DNA of 64,000 nucleotides from Chryseobacterium sp. JJR-5R (GTDB lineage: Bacteria > Bacteroidota > Bacteroidia > Flavobacteriales > Weeksellaceae), in NCBI RefSeq assembly GCF_034047335.1, contig NZ_CP139137.1:682001-746000 (forward strand), in the 5' to 3' direction. The first letter of the stretch is position 1, and every line of letters starts with the position of its first letter. Below are positions 61,530 through 64,000 of this stretch, piece after piece. Under the pieces are notes generated by a model. The model did no database searches. It was not told the origin of the DNA and worked only from the letters and a program-made list of their open reading frames with translations. Both the position numbers and the translations under genes were made by a program.

Positions 61530-62909
61530 TTACAGCCCGAACTGTCTTGCAAATAAATCAGGATAAACGCCCAGTACAATGATTGAAGCAATGATGCATA
61601 CGGCAACAATATTATAGGTAAGCGTTACTTTTTCTGAGGACTTGAATGAGCTTTCTTTGAAGAAGAACATGGCAATGATCAGTCTCAGGTAATAAGCGAT
61701 GGAAACCGCAGAACCCAAAACGGCGATCAGAACCAGAAAAGCAGCACCGTTCATCGCCTGGGAGAACAATGCGAATTTACCCATGAAGCCGGCTGTGAGC
61801 GGAACTCCTGCCATGGAAAGCATGGAAATGGCCGCTACGGTTGCCAGTAAAGGTTCAGATTTTGCCAATCCTTTGAAGGCTCCGAAAGAGGTTTCCCTTT
61901 TCAGTTTTTCCACATAGATCAGACACATGAAAACGCCCACTGTCGATAAGGCATAGGCGAACAAATAAAAGGCTAGGTTATAAGGAGAAAGGCTTGTAAT
62001 CCCGAAAAATACCAGCCCGATATATCCTGCATGCGAAACCGAAGAATACGCCAGCATCTTTTTGGCATTGGTCTGTGCAAGTCCCATTACGTTGGCCAAA
62101 AGCAGAGTGATAATCAGGAATACACCGAAAACATTGATCCATTCATTCGTCACGCCCGCAAATCCGATTGTCATCAGTCTGAACAGCGCGAAAAATCCGG
62201 AGATTTTTACCACGCTGGCCATGAAAGCCGTAATCAGGGAAGGTGCCCCGTAATAGACATCCGGGCTCCACATGTGGAATGGTGCCAACGCTACTTTGAA
62301 CGCCAGTGCACAAAGAATCAGCAATACCCCTAAAATGAACATAACGTCCTTAGGGTTTGACATCCCGAAATCATGAATGGTATATAAATCGAAACTTCCC
62401 GTGCTTCCGTAAATAAAAGCAATACCGAAAAGTAAAAAACCTGTGGCAAATGCACCCATCAGGAAATATTTGATGGAGGCTTCATTTGATCTTAAATCTG
62501 TTTTATTGGCCCCTGCCATAACATATAACGGGATGGAAAGGATTTCTATTCCAAGGAACAGCGTAACCATATTCTGGAACCCGAAAAGGATAATCCCGCC
62601 GCAAAGCGCAAAAAGCATCAAGGCATATAATTCAGATTGGTGGCTCCTGTGGTTGCTGAATGCAAAGCCTCCTAAAAAGAACAACAGCAAAGTGGTAACC
62701 AGGGATATTTTGGTAAACAATGCGGTATTTGCAGTATAGTCATACATATGCCTGTACTGTTCAAAAAATGCATTTTCCGGCATAAAGCTTACAAATAATG
62801 CGATGATTAATCCCAGAATCCCAATGTACCTTGCGAATTTCCCCTGTTCGAAAACGCCTGAAAATAACGCAACAACTGCCGTTAGAAAAACAATAATTAA
62901 AACACTCAT
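61530..62909 (-). CDS. nuoN: NADH-quinone oxidoreductase subunit N
   Basis: 459 residues with about 14 membrane segments, a proton-pumping antiporter-like subunit of complex I in the inner membrane. Conserved blocks are IPLYVMAGANKTDLRSNEASIKYF, VALAPFHMWSPDVYYGAPSL (pumping lysine region) and AYSSVSHAGYIGLVFFG. It is the last gene of the nuo operon, ending at a terminator, with nuoM 99 bases upstream. That spacer carries degenerate GAGATATGAGA-type repeats and AT-rich sequence. Confidence 0.93.
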   Translation of the reverse strand: MSVLIIVFLTAVVALFSGVFEQGKFARYIGILGLIIALFVSFMPENAFFEQYRHMYDYTANTALFTKISLVTTLLLFFLGGFAFSNHRSHQSELYALMLFALCGGIILFGFQNMVTLFLGIEILSIPLYVMAGANKTDLRSNEASIKYFLMGAFATGFLLFGIAFIYGSTGSFDLYTIHDFGMSNPKDVMFILGVLLILCALAFKVALAPFHMWSPDVYYGAPSLITAFMASVVKISGFFALFRLMTIGFAGVTNEWINVFGVFLIITLLLANVMGLAQTNAKKMLAYSSVSHAGYIGLVFFGITSLSPYNLAFYLFAYALSTVGVFMCLIYVEKLKRETSFGAFKGLAKSEPLLATVAAISMLSMAGVPLTAGFMGKFALFSQAMNGAAFLVLIAVLGSAVSIAYYLRLIIAMFFFKESSFKSSEKVTLTYNIVAVCIIASIIVLGVYPDLFARQFGL

Positions 62910-63008
62910 AATATAGATTTGAGATGCGAGATATGAGACATGAGATAAAAATTCTGATTTCCCATTTCCTGATCTGCTAATTTTTTAATTTTTAAATCTT
63001 TTAATTTT

Positions 63009-64000
63009 TTAATTGGCCATTGCCCCGTAGATAAACCTTACCGAACTGCTTACCATATCGATAACCGGCTGCGGGAAAATACCCAATACAATGACAAAAA
63101 CGGCCAGACTTGCCAGTACGGAAAATTCCACTGCGGATAAATCTTTCGCTGTGCTTAACACCGCCTCGTCACCTTGCCCGAACATAGCCCTTCCGTAGAA
63201 CCTCAACAGATAAGCGGCCGCAAAGATAATGGTAAGGCCTGCCAGTACTGCAGCAGTCCCGTTAAAATCATAAACCGCTTTCAGCAGGATAAATTCCCCG
63301 ATGAACCCGTTGGTCAACGGAACGCCCATAGAGCCTAATATGATAACCAGGAACAGTACGGCAAATTTAGGGGCCACTTTTGCAAGCCCGCCCATTTGTC
63401 TGATGTCTCTTGATTTAAATCTTTTATACAGGATGTCACAGCAGTAGAACAGCCCTACCACGTTAATCCCGTGCGCAAAAGTCTGTACCAAAGCGCCTTC
63501 AGCCCCTTCAATATTGAAAGTTCCTCTCAATGTAACCATAGCGGAAGCAAAAATACCGGCTACCATCAATCCTACGTGAGAGAAGGAAGAATAGGCAATG
63601 ATCCTTTTCATGTCAGTCTGGATAATTGCGATCCATGCACCGTGTACAATCCCTATAATGGCCAGGATGATAACAATCTGTCCTGAGATTCCGGCAATCG
63701 GGATCGGAGTGATCGGTAACAGGTAACGCATAACCCCGTAAATTGCCATCTTCAGCATAATCCCTGACAGAAGCATGGATCCCTGTGTAGGTGAATAGGT
63801 GTAGGTATCCGGCTGCCACGTATGAAGCGGGAATACCGGCAGTTTCACTGCAAAAGCAAAGAAAATAAACCAGAATACCACGGTCTGCTGGGTTTCGTTC
63901 AGCTGGGCATTGTACAGATCAGTCAGTGCAAATGAAGCGGAATGGTTGTATACGTAAATCAGTCCGGCCAACATGAACAGCGACCCTACGAAAGTATAGA
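63009..64000 (-). CDS. nuoM: NADH-quinone oxidoreductase subunit M, C-terminal part
   Basis: The minus-strand frame is open to the edge of the window (YTFVGSLFMLAGLIYVY at its edge), so only about 330 C-terminal residues are seen. Landmarks: FAVKLPVFPLHTWQPDTYTY, MKRIIAYSSFSHVGLMVAG and MGVPLTNGFIGEFILL, all typical of NuoM, one of the three antiporter-like pumping subunits. It is followed by nuoN. The ATG at 63974 is internal and not the true start. Confidence 0.93.
   Translation of the reverse strand, partial: YTFVGSLFMLAGLIYVYNHSASFALTDLYNAQLNETQQTVVFWFIFFAFAVKLPVFPLHTWQPDTYTYSPTQGSMLLSGIMLKMAIYGVMRYLLPITPIPIAGISGQIVIILAIIGIVHGAWIAIIQTDMKRIIAYSSFSHVGLMVAGIFASAMVTLRGTFNIEGAEGALVQTFAHGINVVGLFYCCDILYKRFKSRDIRQMGGLAKVAPKFAVLFLVIILGSMGVPLTNGFIGEFILLKAVYDFNGTAAVLAGLTIIFAAAYLLRFYGRAMFGQGDEAVLSTAKDLSAVEFSVLASLAVFVIVLGIFPQPVIDMVSSSVRFIYGAMAN

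Noticed and set aside
62910-63008. Degenerate GAGATATGAGA-type repeats between nuoM and nuoN
   Set aside because: Short, imperfect and AT-rich; likely simple-sequence drift in a spacer.

Overview
The window looks like chromosome from a Flavobacteriia bacterium, most probably Chryseobacterium or a close Weeksellaceae relative. The reasons are the PorP/SprF-type outer-membrane protein, DUF3822 and DUF5606 proteins, a type IX sorting tail, many promoters of the Bacteroidota form TAnnTTTG a few bases before the start codon, AT-rich spacers and the nuoM-nuoN order. Genus assignment is inference; no rRNA is present.

Layout. 1-10.4 kb is housekeeping: an RluD-like pseudouridine synthase (cut by the window edge), a PorP/SprF protein, hemW, murI, an Smr protein/DUF3822/rsmD run on the minus strand, a YfcE-like phosphoesterase, a secreted serine hydrolase, a SixA-like phosphatase, ruvX-def and a DUF5606 protein. 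10.4-20.7 kb is an accessory flavin/NAD(P) redox island: AraC regulator plus FAD monooxygenase, nitronate monooxygenase, two luciferase-like monooxygenases, an HxlR regulator, nitroreductase, F420-reductase-like and NmrA-like proteins. It also holds decayed extra copies of an LLM monooxygenase and an HxlR regulator. A shared palindrome with identical spacing to two promoters suggests one HxlR regulon.

21-30.2 kb has a YcxB-like protein, a four-PAS histidine kinase with two receiver-only regulators, a catalase-family protein, a lipoprotein esterase and several gene remnants (a hypothetical gene with stop and frameshift, a truncated type IX cargo protein, a MazEF-like pair). 30.2-43.1 kb is the most striking part: eleven minus-strand genes (four secreted paralogs with a common N-terminus, four seven-repeat propeller-like secreted paralogs plus one shrunken copy, and two overlapping small HTH genes) lie behind a 237-bp segment bounded by 22-bp perfect inverted repeats. 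On the other side sits a tyrosine recombinase. The only good promoter inside that segment now points at the recombinase. Inversion would aim it at the surface-protein array. I read this as a candidate phase-variable surface system; a shared operator is the main alternative.

43.1-50.7 kb is a patchy region with a YhcG/DUF1016 remnant, an SDR, three AraC/MarR-type regulator genes or fragments, a secreted carboxymuconolactone decarboxylase/ABM fusion, an orphan tyrosine-rich leader with attenuator, and two XRE regulators, one with a near-perfect palindromic operator. 50.7-64 kb returns to core genes: mazG, a FUSC protein, a lipoprotein, a large phosphoesterase/outer-membrane barrel fusion, an HD/Pycsar-effector-like fusion, a GAF protein, nuoN and partial nuoM.
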